Shown: positions 1 to 8,427 of the stretch, in pieces
How positions within the stretch are numbered: position 1 is the stretch's first letter
Layout of the letters: each line of letters opens with the position of its first letter
Assembly: GCA_035444405.1 (NCBI GenBank)
Contig: DAOMOP010000010.1
Coordinates: forward strand, 1 to 48,150
Direction: 5' to 3'
Source: DAOMOP01 sp035444405
Lineage (GTDB): Bacteria > Pseudomonadota > Gammaproteobacteria > Burkholderiales > Rhodocyclaceae
Length of the DNA: 48,150 nt
The notes under the pieces: generated by a model
What the model was told of the DNA's origin: nothing
Databases searched by the model: none
Seen by the model: only the letters and a program-made list of their open reading frames with translations
Position numbers and translations under genes: made by a program

Positions 1-663
1 CTCGGGCGCGTAGCCGGCTTCCACCAGCGTCTCGTAGCCCATCTTGATCAGCTCGACCGCGCCGCCGCACAGCACCGCCTGCTCGCCGAACAGGTCGGTC
101 TCGGTCTCTTCGCGGAAGTTGGTCTCGATGACGCCGCCCTTGGTGCCGCCGTTGGCCGCGGCATACGACAGCGCGATGTCGCGCGCCTTGCCGGACTTGT
201 CCTGGTGCACCGCGATCAGGGTCGGCACGCCGCCGCCCTTGAGGTACTCGGAGCGCACCGTGTGGCCCGGCCCCTTCGGTGCGACCATGATGACGTCGAG
301 GTCGTCACGGGCGACGACCTGGTTGTAGTGCACGTTGAAGCCGTGCGCGAAGGCGAGCGCCGCGCCCTTCTTGATGTTCGGCTCGACTTCGTCGCGATAG
401 ACCTGCGGGATGTTCTCGTCGGGCAGCAGGATCATCACGACATCGGCGCCCTTGACCGCCTTGGCGATCTCGTCGACCTTCAGGCCGGCGTTCTTGGCCT
501 TGTCCCACGACCCGCCGCCCTTGCGCAGGCCGACGGTGACCTTGACGCCAGAGTCGGCGAGGTTCTGGGCGTGCGCGTGGCCTTGCGAGCCGTAGCCGAC
601 GATGGTGACTTTCTTGCCCTTGATCAGGGAGAGGTCGGCGTCCTTGTCGTAATAAACTTTCAT
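1..663 (-). CDS. ilvC: Ketol-acid reductoisomerase (NADP+), C-terminus cut by window edge
   Basis: Second common enzyme of valine/isoleucine synthesis: isomerises and reduces acetolactate or acetohydroxybutyrate with NADPH. The first 221 residues can be read and run off the window start with no stop. Visible: the NADP-binding GYGSQG loop at residues 23-28, the AHGFN segment with the active-site His107, and the start of the knotted domain with Mg ligands D190 and E194 in the TETDLFGEQ stretch. These positions match the short class I enzymes (about 338 residues), so roughly 117 residues are missing. It starts at ATG 663, 175 bp after ilvH ends on the same strand. Identification is certain; only the 3' end is unknown. 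Confidence 0.97.
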   Translation of the reverse strand, partial: MKVYYDKDADLSLIKGKKVTIVGYGSQGHAHAQNLADSGVKVTVGLRKGGGSWDKAKNAGLKVDEIAKAVKGADVVMILLPDENIPQVYRDEVEPNIKKGAALAFAHGFNVHYNQVVARDDLDVIMVAPKGPGHTVRSEYLKGGGVPTLIAVHQDKSGKARDIALSYAAANGGTKGGVIETNFREETETDLFGEQAVLCGGAVELIKMGYETLVEAGYAPE

Positions 664-838
664 TTGTTTCCTCGTTTGTGATGTGGGGCGGTCAAAGGGG
701 GAAGACGAGGGGCGTGATGCCTGCCGTGTGCCCGGCGCGGTCGCCACCGAATCGAGGCGGTCGCGGGCGCGCACGGCACGATGCCGGGAAAAGGCCGGTT
801 CCCGGCCGCTGGCGGCTGCTCGCCGGCCTGGGTTCTCC

Positions 839-1330
839 CTAGATCTTCAGAACGCGTTCGCCGCGGCCGATGCCGCAGATGCCCGAACGCACGGTTTCGA
901 GAATCAGCTCGCTGCCGATCGCGGCGATGAAGGCGTCGAGCTTGCCCTGGTTGCCGGTCAGCTCGATCACGTACGACGCGTCGGTGACGTCGATGATGCG
1001 CGCGCGGAAGATGTCGGTCATGCGCTTCATCTCCTCGCGGTCCTTGCCGGTCGCGCGCACCTTGACCAGCATCAGCTCGCGCTCGATGTGGGCCGACTCG
1101 GAGATGTCGACGACCTTGATGATCTCGACGAGCTTGTTGAGCTGCTTGGTGATCTGCTCGATGATGTCGTCCGAGCCGGTGGTGACGATGGTCATGCGCG
1201 ACATCGAGGCGTCCTCGGTCGGCGCCACCGTCAGCGATTCGATGTTGTAGCCGCGCGCCGAGAACAGGCCGGAGACGCGCGACAGGGCGCCCGATTCGTT
1301 CTCGATCAGCAGGGAGATGACGTGTCTCAT
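839..1330 (-). CDS. ilvH: Acetolactate synthase small (regulatory) subunit
   Basis: Regulatory subunit of acetohydroxyacid synthase, which raises catalytic-subunit activity and carries valine feedback inhibition. The 163-residue product has the usual length. An ACT domain opens at residues 4-75 (motif IENESGALSRVSGLFSARGY, with the glycine pair typical of effector-binding ACT folds), followed by the C-terminal ALS_ss_C domain. It lies between ilvB (144 bp upstream) and ilvC (175 bp downstream) on the same strand, the usual ilvBHC order of betaproteobacteria. The gaps are large enough to hold internal promoters or processing sites, but I recognise none with confidence. Confidence 0.97.
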   Translation of the reverse strand: MRHVISLLIENESGALSRVSGLFSARGYNIESLTVAPTEDASMSRMTIVTTGSDDIIEQITKQLNKLVEIIKVVDISESAHIERELMLVKVRATGKDREEMKRMTDIFRARIIDVTDASYVIELTGNQGKLDAFIAAIGSELILETVRSGICGIGRGERVLKI

Positions 1331-1474
1331 GTTGAACTCATGCGAGGGTCGAAGGAAGCCGCATGTTCCGCGCCCGGACTGCCGGCGGCCGGCATCCGGT
1401 GCGGGCGGCGCCGGTAAGCGCGCGCCCGCGCGGCGCGGCGGCAGGTGGCGCCGCGCCGTACGGATGAAACGGCG

Positions 1475-3184
1475 TTACAGGTCCTCGGCCGACAGGATCA
1501 TTTCGGTCAGACCCTTGCCGCCCTGGACCATCGGATAAACGTTCTCGGTCGGGTCGATCAGGAAGTCGAGGAACACCAGGTCGTTCTTGCGGCCGAACGC
1601 TTCGCGCAGCGCGCCCTCGACGTCGCCGGGCTTGTCGACGCGCAGGCCGACATGCCCGTACGCTTCGGCGAGCTTCGCGAAGTCGGGCAGCGAATCCATG
1701 TACGATTCCGAGTAGCGTCCGCCGTGGAAGAGCTGCTGCCACTGGCGCACCATGCCGAGATAGCCGTTGTTCAGGTTGCAGATCTTGATCGGCAGGCGGA
1801 ACTGCTTGCAGGTGGACAGTTCCTGGATGCACATCTGGATCGAGGCCTCGCCGGTGATGCATGCGACCGGGGAGCCCGGGTGGGCGAGCTGCGCGCCCAT
1901 CGCGTACGGCAGGCCCACGCCCATCGTGCCCAGGCCACCCGAGTTCAGCCAGCGGCGCGGCTTGTCGAAGCGGTAGTACTGCGCTGCCCACATCTGGTGC
2001 TGGCCCACGTCCGAGGTCACGAAAGCCTCGCCGCCGGTCACTTCCCACAGCTTCTCGACCACGAACTGCGGCTTGATGATGTCGTCGGAATTCTTGTACT
2101 TCATGCACTCGCGCCGGCGCCATTCGTCGACCTGGCGCCACCAGGTGCCGAGCGTGTCGGCATCGGGGCGCGCGGTGGTGGCCTCGAGCTGGCGGATCAT
2201 CTCGTCGAGCACCTCGCGCACGTCGCCGACGATGGGCACGTCGACCTTGACGCGCTTGGAGATCGACGACGGATCGACATCGACGTGGATGATCTTGCGC
2301 GGCTCCTCGGCGAAGTGGGCCGGGTTGCCGATGACGCGATCGTCGAAGCGCGCGCCGATCGCCAGCAGCACGTCGCAGAAGTGCATCGACATGTTGGCTT
2401 CGTAGGTGCCGTGCATGCCGGGCATGCCGAGGAACTGGCGGTCGCTGGCCGGATAGCCGCCCAGCCCCATCAGCGTGCTGGTGACCGGAAAGCCGAGCAG
2501 GCGGGTGAGCTTGGTGAGCTGCTCGGCGGCGTTCGACAGGATCACGCCGCCGCCGCTGTAGATCATCGGCCGCTTGGCCTCGAGCAGCAGTTGCACGGCC
2601 TTCTTGATCTGGCCCTGGTGGCCCTTGACCACCGGGTTGTACGAGCGCATCGCGACGTCCTTCGGATACTCGAACTCGCACTTGTGCATCGAGACGTCCT
2701 TGGGGATGTCCACGAGCACCGGCCCGGGGCGGCCGGTGCGCGCGAGGTGGAAGGCCTTCTTCATCGTCGAGGCGATGTCGCGCACGTCCTTGACGAGGAA
2801 GTTGTGCTTGACGCACGGGCGCGTGATGCCGACGGTGTCGACTTCCTGGAAGGCGTCCTGGCCGATCGCCGCGGTCGGCACCTGCCCGGAGATGATCACC
2901 ATCGGGATCGAGTCGCAGTAGGCGGTGGCGATGCCGGTCACCGCGTTGGTGGCGCCGGGGCCCGAGGTGACCAGCGCGACGCCGACCGTCTCGGTCGAGC
3001 GCGCATAGCCGTCGGCGGCATGGACGGCGGCCTGCTCATGACGAACGAGTACGTGGCGAACCTGGTCCTGGTTGAAGAGCGCGTCGTAAATGAAGAGTAC
3101 CGCACCGCCCGGATAGCCGAAGACATATTCGACCTTTTCTTCCTGCAGGCACCTGATTACAATTTCTGCTCCAGTCAGCACCAT
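1475..3184 (-). CDS. ilvB: Acetolactate synthase large (catalytic) subunit, ThDP-dependent
   Basis: Catalytic subunit of acetohydroxyacid synthase (ThDP, FAD, Mg2+), condensing pyruvate with pyruvate or 2-oxobutyrate. The 569-residue product has the three domains in order: PYR domain with catalytic E50 in RHEQAAVHAADGYAR, central FAD-associated domain, and PP domain with the ThDP/Mg motif at residues 445-473. That motif reads G445-E446-A447-S448 then LNN at 471-473, where enterobacterial enzymes have GDGS; the Mg ligand Asp is replaced by Glu and the second Gly by Ala. Glu at this site occurs in related betaproteobacterial AHAS sequences as I recall them, so the enzyme is probably functional. 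Sequence around the active site is IlvI-like. ATG at 3184; divergent from the sigma-factor operon. Confidence 0.96.
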   Translation of the reverse strand: MVLTGAEIVIRCLQEEKVEYVFGYPGGAVLFIYDALFNQDQVRHVLVRHEQAAVHAADGYARSTETVGVALVTSGPGATNAVTGIATAYCDSIPMVIISGQVPTAAIGQDAFQEVDTVGITRPCVKHNFLVKDVRDIASTMKKAFHLARTGRPGPVLVDIPKDVSMHKCEFEYPKDVAMRSYNPVVKGHQGQIKKAVQLLLEAKRPMIYSGGGVILSNAAEQLTKLTRLLGFPVTSTLMGLGGYPASDRQFLGMPGMHGTYEANMSMHFCDVLLAIGARFDDRVIGNPAHFAEEPRKIIHVDVDPSSISKRVKVDVPIVGDVREVLDEMIRQLEATTARPDADTLGTWWRQVDEWRRRECMKYKNSDDIIKPQFVVEKLWEVTGGEAFVTSDVGQHQMWAAQYYRFDKPRRWLNSGGLGTMGVGLPYAMGAQLAHPGSPVACITGEASIQMCIQELSTCKQFRLPIKICNLNNGYLGMVRQWQQLFHGGRYSESYMDSLPDFAKLAEAYGHVGLRVDKPGDVEGALREAFGRKNDLVFLDFLIDPTENVYPMVQGGKGLTEMILSAEDL

Positions 3185-3417
3185 CGCAAACTCGCTTTCA
3201 GTCCGATTCCAAACGACGAACGTTACCGTTCGGGCGCCGTTTGGTCAAGGCTGGAGGGCCGTCAGCCATGCCCGGCGAATGGCTGCGCGGTGGACGGCGG
3301 TTCGTGCGTCGAAGGGGGTCCGCCGCAGGCCCCGATCGGGCCCGCCTGACGGCGCGGTGCAGGCGCATCGGCGCGCCACCGTTGCGACGCCTTGCCGGCT
3401 TCACGAGGATTTTCAAT

Positions 3418-3978
3418 CTGGCCTCCCGGGCAGAACTCTCCGCATTTCTCGAAGGTGTCGAAAGACGTGCGTTCAAGCATGCCGTGTTCGCGCTGCGCGA
3501 CGATGACATGGCCCTCGATGCGGTGCAGGACGCGATGCTGAAGCTGTCGGTGAGCTACGGCGACCGTCCGGCGCAGGAGTTTCCGATGCTGTTTCAGCGC
3601 ATCCTGCAGAACGTCCTCCACGACGCGATGCGGCGCCAGAAGGTGCGCAACAGGTGGACGAGCCTGTTCTCGACCTTGTTCGCGGACGACGGCGATGACG
3701 ACCCGCTCGACATCCTGGCCGCGGCAGACGGATCGCTGCTCGGCGCGCCGCCGCACGAGGCCTACGAGCGCGCGCGCGTGATGGCTGCGATCGAGCACGA
3801 AATTGCCCGACTTCCGGCCCGTCAACGCGAGGCGTTTCTGATGCGTTACTGGGAAGAGCTGGATATTGCCGAAACGGCCGCAGCGATGGGGTGTTCGGAG
3901 GGCAGCGTGAAGACGCACTGCTCGCGCGCGACGAAGACGCTCGCTGCGGCGCTGAAGGCAAGAGGAATCGTGCTATGA
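3418..3978 (+). CDS. RNA polymerase sigma factor, sigma-70/ECF-like, of the betaproteobacterial DUF3619-associated group
   Basis: Two-domain sigma factor. Region 2 covers roughly residues 10-75 (VERRAFKHAVFALRDDD, QDAMLKL, FQRILQN) and region 4 the C-terminal 60 residues, with the helix-turn-helix LDIAETAAAMGCSEGSVKTH after LPARQREAFLMRYW. Start choice is difficult. The frame is open from TTG 3241, but similarity to relatives, as I know them, begins at ASRAELSAFLEG. The codon before it is CTG at 3418, preceded by CGAGGA at 3404-3409 with 8 nt spacing; TTG 3382 is an alternative. The stop overlaps the next ATG (ATGA at 3975-3978), so this and the three following genes form one operon. The regulon is unknown. 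Confidence 0.85.
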   Translation: MASRAELSAFLEGVERRAFKHAVFALRDDDMALDAVQDAMLKLSVSYGDRPAQEFPMLFQRILQNVLHDAMRRQKVRNRWTSLFSTLFADDGDDDPLDILAAADGSLLGAPPHEAYERARVMAAIEHEIARLPARQREAFLMRYWEELDIAETAAAMGCSEGSVKTHCSRATKTLAAALKARGIVL

Positions 3979-4355
3979 ACGAGAGGGATCTTGCGCGCCG
4001 CATCGTCGGCAGCCTGTCGGCTTCGGCGCACGAAGTCGATGCGTCGGTCGCGGAGCGCCTGTGCAGCGCGCGCGAGCGTGCGCTGGCCGTGCAACGCCCG
4101 GCCCGTCCGTACAGGGGTTGGTCGCAGCGGGTGCGGTCGCTGCGCATGCGCTGGCTGCGCGCGCCGGTGCTGCGGGCAGCGGTCGCCGTGCTGGCGGTGC
4201 TGGCCGTGTTCGTGGCGGGTGACTACTGGAGCACGCTGTCGCGCATCGACGAACGCCAGGAGATCGACGCGGCCTTGCTGATGGACGATCTGCCGATCGA
4301 TGCCTATCTCGACCCGGAGTTCAAGGCGTGGCTGTCGGACGAATCGCAATCCTGA
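3975..4355 (+). CDS. DUF3619 family single-pass membrane protein, possible anti-sigma factor
   Basis: 126 residues translationally coupled to the sigma gene. A basic cytoplasmic N-terminal part of about 63 residues is followed by one predicted transmembrane helix (residues 64-82, LRAAVAVLAVLAVFVAGDYW) and a short acidic C-terminus ending in the family-typical DDLPIDAYLDPEFKAWL. Topology (cytoplasmic N, periplasmic C), size and coupling to a sigma gene resemble membrane anti-sigma factors, but no ZAS-type HxxxCxxC motif is present, so that role is inference. Its end overlaps the DUF3106 gene by 28 bases. Confidence 0.85.
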   Translation: MNERDLARRIVGSLSASAHEVDASVAERLCSARERALAVQRPARPYRGWSQRVRSLRMRWLRAPVLRAAVAVLAVLAVFVAGDYWSTLSRIDERQEIDAALLMDDLPIDAYLDPEFKAWLSDESQS

Positions 4356-4735
4356 TCGCCGCGTTGCTCACGGGCGGTGGCGTGCTTGCGCTGGGTCCGC
4401 TGGACGCGCCAGAATGGCGCGCCCTCGACGCTGCTCGGCGCGAAGCGCTGGCACCGCTCGCGCGCGACTGGGACGCGATGAGTGACGAGCAACGCCAGCG
4501 CTGGCTGCGCATCGCCGATCGCTTCGACCGGCTGACCCCGGACGAACGGGGGCGCATTCAGCAACGCATGCGCACATGGGCCGATCTGACGCCGGAGCAG
4601 CGCGAGCGCGCGCGCGATCAGTATCGGGCGCTGCGCAGCATGCCGCGCGAAGAGCGCGAGCAATTGCGTGAGCGCTGGCAGCAATATCGCGGTCTGCCGC
4701 CCGACTCGCGTGGTCGCGCTGCCGACCGGCGTTGA
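4328..4735 (+). CDS. DUF3106 repeat protein, predicted exported
   Basis: 135 residues from GTG 4328, overlapping the end of the DUF3619 gene. Residues 1-22 form a signal-peptide-like hydrophobic segment (AILIAALLTGGGVLALG). The rest is an all-helical, charged protein with a degenerate 18-19 residue repeat whose hinge is L(T/S)PEQR or MPREER followed by a W/Y-rich helix: MSDEQRQRW, LTPDERGRI, LTPEQRERA, MPREEREQL. Periplasmic LTPEQ-type repeats recall CpxP/Spy-like proteins, which sense misfolding or metals, but homology is not shown. The position between a membrane DUF3619 protein and an RDD protein suggests an envelope-facing role. Confidence 0.82.
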   Translation: MAVGRIAILIAALLTGGGVLALGPLDAPEWRALDAARREALAPLARDWDAMSDEQRQRWLRIADRFDRLTPDERGRIQQRMRTWADLTPEQRERARDQYRALRSMPREEREQLRERWQQYRGLPPDSRGRAADRR

Positions 4736-4776
4736 CCGCTGCCGCACGACCGTCCTTGCACCCCGAACCGGTGACC

Positions 4777-5265
4777 ATGAAAGCAAACCTCTCTGCCGAC
4801 TCGACCGCCCCGCGCGCGCCCACGTCCCTGCTCGTCGTCGAGCTGGCCGGGCTCCGCCGCCGTCTCGCCAGCCTGCTGTACGAGGCGCTGCTGGTGCTCG
4901 GCATTCTCGCGCTGACCTTCATGATTCCGCATCTCGCCCTCGGCATGGTGCTCGAGGTCGCGGCACCGGGTTGGCTGATGTGGCTGCATCTGTTCGCCGT
5001 GCTCGGCTTGTATTTCGTCTGGTGCTGGTCGCGCAGCGGACAGACGCTGGCGATGCAGACGTGGTACCTGCGGCTCGTGCGGGCGTCCGACGGGTGTGCC
5101 GTGCCGGCGCGCGTGTGCTGGCTGCGTTACGCGCTGGCGTGGCCGTCGGTGCTGCTGTTCGGCGTCGGTCTGTGGTGGGCGTTGATCGACCGCGAGCGCC
5201 AGTTCCTGCACGACCGCCTGGCGGGGACGCGCATCGTGCTGCTGCCCAGGACGAGCCGGCGCTGA
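4777..5265 (+). CDS. RDD family integral membrane protein
   Basis: 162 residues from ATG 4777 (TTG 4732 in the same frame would overlap the preceding stop and add 15 residues). The RDD family name comes from conserved Arg-Asp-Asp residues. Visible here: RRRLASLLYEALLVLG in the first helix, a second helix around MWLHLFAVLGLYFVWCWSRSG, the QTLAMQTWYLRLV segment, and a third helix WPSVLLFGVGLWWALIDRER followed by FLHDRLAGTRIV, the usual end of the domain. Last gene of the sigma-factor operon. Some RDD proteins act in ion exchange or stress resistance; the function of this one is unknown. Confidence 0.88.
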   Translation: MKANLSADSTAPRAPTSLLVVELAGLRRRLASLLYEALLVLGILALTFMIPHLALGMVLEVAAPGWLMWLHLFAVLGLYFVWCWSRSGQTLAMQTWYLRLVRASDGCAVPARVCWLRYALAWPSVLLFGVGLWWALIDRERQFLHDRLAGTRIVLLPRTSRR

Positions 5266-5438
5266 GCGCCGAGCCCACGCGCGCGGCATCACCCGTATGA
5301 AAAAGCGGTCGCGGGGACGCCTGTCGGCCGAGCGCACGCGCGCGCGGCGCTACCGGTTACCCGCCGGCGCCGCGTCTGGTCGCGCGCCTGCGTTACCATT
5401 GGCATGTCGATCAATGACCTTGCGCGGGTGCCGCCGCC

Positions 5439-8282
5439 ATGACCGAGTCCGCACCGGACAACGACAAGGGTAGCAGCGCGCACGCGCGCTGCGCAGACGA
5501 GATCCTCGACGAGCTTGCGAGCTCGCGCGTGCGCGGGCTCGACACCGCCGAGGCGCAGGCGCGACTCGAGCAGTACGGACGCAACGTGCTGCCGCCGCCC
5601 AGGCGTCGCGGACCCGTTCGGCGCTTTCTGCTGCAGTTCCACAACGTACTGATCTACGTGCTGGTCGTCGCGGGGGTCGTGACGATGCTGCTCGGGCACG
5701 CAATCGACAGCGCCGTCATCTTCGGCGTCGTCGTCATCAACGCATACATCGGCTTTGTCCAGGAGGGCAAGGCCGAGCGCGCGCTCGATGCGATTCGCAA
5801 GATGCTGTCGCTCGACGCGCAGGTCGTGCGGGACGGTCGCCGTCATGACGTGTCGGCCGAGGAGCTCGTCCCCGGCGACATCGTGTTCATCGCCTCCGGC
5901 GACAAGGTTCCGGCCGACCTGCGCCTGCTCGAGGTGCGCAGCCTGCGCGTCGAGGAGGCGGCGTTGACGGGCGAGTCGATGCCGGTCGAAAAAGGCGTCG
6001 ATCCGGTCGCCGTCGACGCGAGTCTCGGCGACCGCAGCTCGATGGCCTATTCCGGCACCCTGGTGGCCTACGGGCAGGCGGTCGGTGTGGTCGTCGGCAC
6101 CGGAGCCCGAACCGAGATCGGGCGCATCAGCGCGATGCTGGGCGCGATCGAAGGGCTCACGACGCCGCTGCTGCGCCAGCTCGCGGTGTTCGGGCGCTGG
6201 CTGACGTGGGCGATTCTGGCGGTCGCGGCCATCGCGTTCGCGGTCGGCACGACGCTGCGCGACTACACCGCGGCCGAGATGTTCCTGGCCGCCGTGGGGC
6301 TTGCGGTGGCGGCGATTCCGGAGGGCTTGCCGGCGATCATGACGATCACGCTGGCGATCGGGGTGCAGCGCATGGCCGGACGCAATGCGATCATCCGGCG
6401 CCTGCCGTCGGTCGAGGCCCTGGGCTCGGTGACGGTGATCTGCTCGGACAAGACCGGCACGCTCACGCGCAATGAAATGACCGTGCAGCGCGTCGTGACC
6501 GCATGCGCACGCTATGCGGTGTCGGGCGTCGGCTACGCGCCGCATGGCGCTTTCGAGCGGCTCGAGGGCTGTGCGCGCCGCGAACAAGAAGATGCCCGGA
6601 TCGTCGAGGCGCTGGTCGGCCGCGAGCTCGTCGAGCAGGCCGTCGCGCGGACGGTCGGCGGGGCCGGCGAAGGCGGCGAGATCGACCTCGAGCACGAGCC
6701 GGTGCTGCTCGAGGCGGCCCGCGCAGCGCTGCTGTGCAACGACGCGAGCATCGACGCGCGCGACGGCGAGTGGCTGCTGCAGGGTGACCCGACCGAAGGG
6801 GCGCTGGTGACGCTGGCGCGCAAGGCGGGGCTGGAGCCGGGCTTCGAAGGCGAGTCGCTGCCACGCACCGACGTGATTCCGTTCGAGTCCGAGCACCGCT
6901 TCATGGCGACGCTGCACCATGATCATCGGGGCGGCGGCCGCATCTACCTGAAAGGGGCGCCCGAGCGCGTGCTCGAGCTGTGCGCGCGGCAACGTGACGC
7001 GCAGGGGGATGTGCCGCTCGACATCGGGTACTGGCACCGGGCGATGGACGAGATCGCCGCCGAGGGCATGCGCCTGCTCGCGGTCGCGGTGCGCGAGGGC
7101 GAGGATGGCCTGCGGGCATTGAATTTCGCCGACGTCGAGCGCGACGACTTCACGCTGTTGGCGGTGTTCGGCCTGTCCGACCCGCCGCGCGAGGAGGCGA
7201 TCGAGGCGGTGCGCAACTGTGTGGCGGCCGGCATCCGCGTGAAGATGATCACCGGCGACCACGTCCGCACGGCCCATGCGATCGGCGTGCAGCTCGGCCT
7301 CGGCGACGAGGTGCGCGCGGTCACCGGCGCCGAGATCGAGCAACTCGACGATGCGGCGCTGGTCGCGCTGGTCGGTGATACGCAGATCTTTGCGCGGGCG
7401 AGCCCCGAGCACAAGCTGCGCCTGGTGACTGCGCTGCAGGCGCGCGGCGAGGTCGTCGCGATGACCGGCGACGGCGTCAATGACGCGCCGGCCCTCAAGC
7501 GTGCCGACGTCGGCGTGGCAATGGGCAACAAGGGTACCGAGGCCGCCAAGGAGGCGGCCGAGATGGTGCTCGCCGACGACAACTTCGCATCCATCGTCGC
7601 GGCGGTCGAGGAAGGGCGCACCGTTTATGACAACATCCGCAAGTCGATCGCGTTCATCCTGCCGACCAACGTCGGGCAGGCCGGAATCGTCTTCATCGCG
7701 ATCGTGTTCGGCATGACCCTGCCGATCACGCCGGTGCAGATCCTGTGGGTGAACATGATCACGGCGGTGACGCTGGCGCTCGCGCTCGCGTTCGAGAAAT
7801 CCGAGCGCGACATCATGCAGCGGCCGCCGCGCGCGCCGCACGAGCCGCTGCTGAGCCGCCTGCTGATGTGGCGCGTCGTGTTCGTCGGGCTGCTGCTGGT
7901 CGCCGGCGGGATCGGCTTTTTCGTGTGGGCGCTCGGCCGCGGCGAGAGCCTCGAGGTGGCGCGCACCGCCGCGGTCAATGCGCTGCTGATGGGCGAGGTT
8001 TTCTATCTCCTCAATGTGCGAAGCTTCGCCGGCTCGGCGCTCAGCCGCGAAGGCATGACCGGCAACCGCTATGTCCTGCTCGCGATCGGTTCGATGCTTG
8101 CCGCACAGGCGTTGTTCACCTATTTGCCGATCATGCAGACGGTGTTCGGCACGGCGCCGCTCGACGCAATTGCCTGGCTGCGCATTGTCGGCTTCGGTAT
8201 CATCGTGCTGCTGGTGGTCGAGTTCGAGAAGCTGCTGCTCAAGCGGTTGGGCTTCGTGACCGCCGGTCCGCGAGTAGCGTGA
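5439..8282 (+). CDS. P2-type (HAD-IC) cation-transporting P-type ATPase, Pma1/PacL-like
   Basis: 947-residue ion pump of the inner membrane. Order of parts: N-terminal cation-ATPase domain (residues 15-80), actuator domain with TGES at 177-180, PEGLP in membrane helix 4, phosphorylation site CSDKTGTLT with D337, nucleotide-binding domain, MTGDGVND hinge at 675-682, and C-terminal helices. The Ca2+-pump signatures are altered: helix 5 reads TNVGQAG where SERCA-type pumps have SNVGE, and helix 6 reads NMITAV where they have NxxTD. Ca2+ is therefore not a safe prediction; the pattern resembles cyanobacterial Pma1-like pumps of uncertain ion specificity. A stress-protein gene follows 145 bp downstream. 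Confidence 0.95.
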   Translation: MTESAPDNDKGSSAHARCADEILDELASSRVRGLDTAEAQARLEQYGRNVLPPPRRRGPVRRFLLQFHNVLIYVLVVAGVVTMLLGHAIDSAVIFGVVVINAYIGFVQEGKAERALDAIRKMLSLDAQVVRDGRRHDVSAEELVPGDIVFIASGDKVPADLRLLEVRSLRVEEAALTGESMPVEKGVDPVAVDASLGDRSSMAYSGTLVAYGQAVGVVVGTGARTEIGRISAMLGAIEGLTTPLLRQLAVFGRWLTWAILAVAAIAFAVGTTLRDYTAAEMFLAAVGLAVAAIPEGLPAIMTITLAIGVQRMAGRNAIIRRLPSVEALGSVTVICSDKTGTLTRNEMTVQRVVTACARYAVSGVGYAPHGAFERLEGCARREQEDARIVEALVGRELVEQAVARTVGGAGEGGEIDLEHEPVLLEAARAALLCNDASIDARDGEWLLQGDPTEGALVTLARKAGLEPGFEGESLPRTDVIPFESEHRFMATLHHDHRGGGRIYLKGAPERVLELCARQRDAQGDVPLDIGYWHRAMDEIAAEGMRLLAVAVREGEDGLRALNFADVERDDFTLLAVFGLSDPPREEAIEAVRNCVAAGIRVKMITGDHVRTAHAIGVQLGLGDEVRAVTGAEIEQLDDAALVALVGDTQIFARASPEHKLRLVTALQARGEVVAMTGDGVNDAPALKRADVGVAMGNKGTEAAKEAAEMVLADDNFASIVAAVEEGRTVYDNIRKSIAFILPTNVGQAGIVFIAIVFGMTLPITPVQILWVNMITAVTLALALAFEKSERDIMQRPPRAPHEPLLSRLLMWRVVFVGLLLVAGGIGFFVWALGRGESLEVARTAAVNALLMGEVFYLLNVRSFAGSALSREGMTGNRYVLLAIGSMLAAQALFTYLPIMQTVFGTAPLDAIAWLRIVGFGIIVLLVVEFEKLLLKRLGFVTAGPRVA

Positions 8283-8427
8283 AGGTGTCGCATGCGTGGA
8301 TCGCGCGCCGGCCCGGCGCGCTCTGCGCACGTTGTCGCTCTTTTGCGCGGTGATTGCCGGGCCGATGCATCGGCGCCGCAGGTGATGGCCGTATTCGACG
8401 CCCATTGAGAATGCCAGGAGGAAGCGT

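Noticed and set aside
3185..3417. Leader peptide or attenuator for ilvB
   Set aside because: No short frame with a run of Leu, Val or Ile codons and no terminator/antiterminator pair could be found.
5297..5470. Small frame starting MKKRSRGRL before the ATPase
   Set aside because: Overlaps the ATPase start, Arg-rich composition, no Shine-Dalgarno site.
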